From Bacteroidales bacterium (GTDB lineage Bacteria; Bacteroidota; Bacteroidia; Bacteroidales; Muribaculaceae): 22,889 nucleotides of DNA. How positions within the stretch are numbered: the stretch's first letter is position 1; each line of letters begins with the position of its first letter. Location: NCBI GenBank assembly GCA_019416285.1, contig DXXM01000045.1:1-22889 (forward strand). The letters are read 5' to 3'. The translations under genes were made by a program, and so were the position numbers. Shown in pieces: positions 22,806 to 22,889 of this stretch. A model generated the notes under the pieces. The model was not told the origin of the DNA. It was given only the letters and a program-made list of their open reading frames with translations, and made no database searches.

Positions 22806-22889
22806 GTGATTTTTCATTAAATACCGAACTGATTTAACATTTTATATAATGTCAGGGACACCCTATCGCAATTAACCGAAAAATCAGCA

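Overview
The window looks like a chromosomal segment of a Bacteroidales bacterium, most likely a gut member of Muribaculaceae or a close relative. The evidence is a Bacteroidota-type serine palmitoyltransferase, a PorT-family outer membrane protein, a cysteine-free type B L31, ribosomal proteins and EF-Ts of Bacteroides type, start codons without clear Shine-Dalgarno sequences, and many promoters of the Bacteroidota primary-sigma type (TTTG, 19-20 bp, TAnnTTTG). The family-level assignment is inference.

Region 1 (1-6000), cell envelope. A secreted DUF1460 NlpC/P60-like amidase (237-1112) converges on a two-gene minus-strand unit: a PlsC-like lysophospholipid acyltransferase (2440-3288), then a sigma-54 activator with no receiver domain (1150-2427). 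Diverging from it is serine palmitoyltransferase (3520-4710), the first enzyme of bacterial sphingolipid synthesis; a promoter inside the longer reading frame fixes its start. A YitT-family membrane protein lies on the minus strand (4985-5941). Between spt and yitT is a complete minus-strand promoter followed at once by a perfect GNRA-capped hairpin and, about 110 nt later, a bidirectional terminator. This looks like an undescribed small RNA of about 160 nt.

Region 2 (6000-9400), translation. rplM-rpsI-rpsB-tsf, with a structured-looking leader before rplM, a 172-nt rpsI-rpsB spacer holding mutually exclusive pairings, and a strong hairpin after tsf.

Region 3 (9370-13970), signalling and secretion. 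A LytS/LytTR two-component pair (9607-11467) is expressed from a consensus promoter. Its leader holds two tandem 82-bp units, each able to form an imperfect hairpin. Next come a small secreted protein (12025-12714), whose promoter is bracketed by a perfect 10-bp inverted repeat, and a short-chain dehydrogenase with an odd proline-rich tail of about 100 residues (12869-13900).

Region 4 (14022-17100), envelope and ribosome, minus strand. rpmE2 (type B L31), then a secreted protein with three LysM domains and a type-1 periplasmic-binding fold, coupled through TGATG to a PorT-family beta-barrel.

Region 5 (17130-22889), polysaccharide degradation, minus strand. Two paralogous family-1 pectate lyases lie in tandem. 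The upstream one (20339-22684) ends in a beta-rich module and a short C-terminal tail like that of the 12025 protein. The downstream one (17130-20120) has lost that end and is fused in frame to a complete M64 (IgA-peptidase-like) zinc metallopeptidase. A polysaccharide lyase and a protease in one secreted polypeptide is the most striking gene in the window.

No tRNA, rRNA, CRISPR array, transposase or phage gene was seen.
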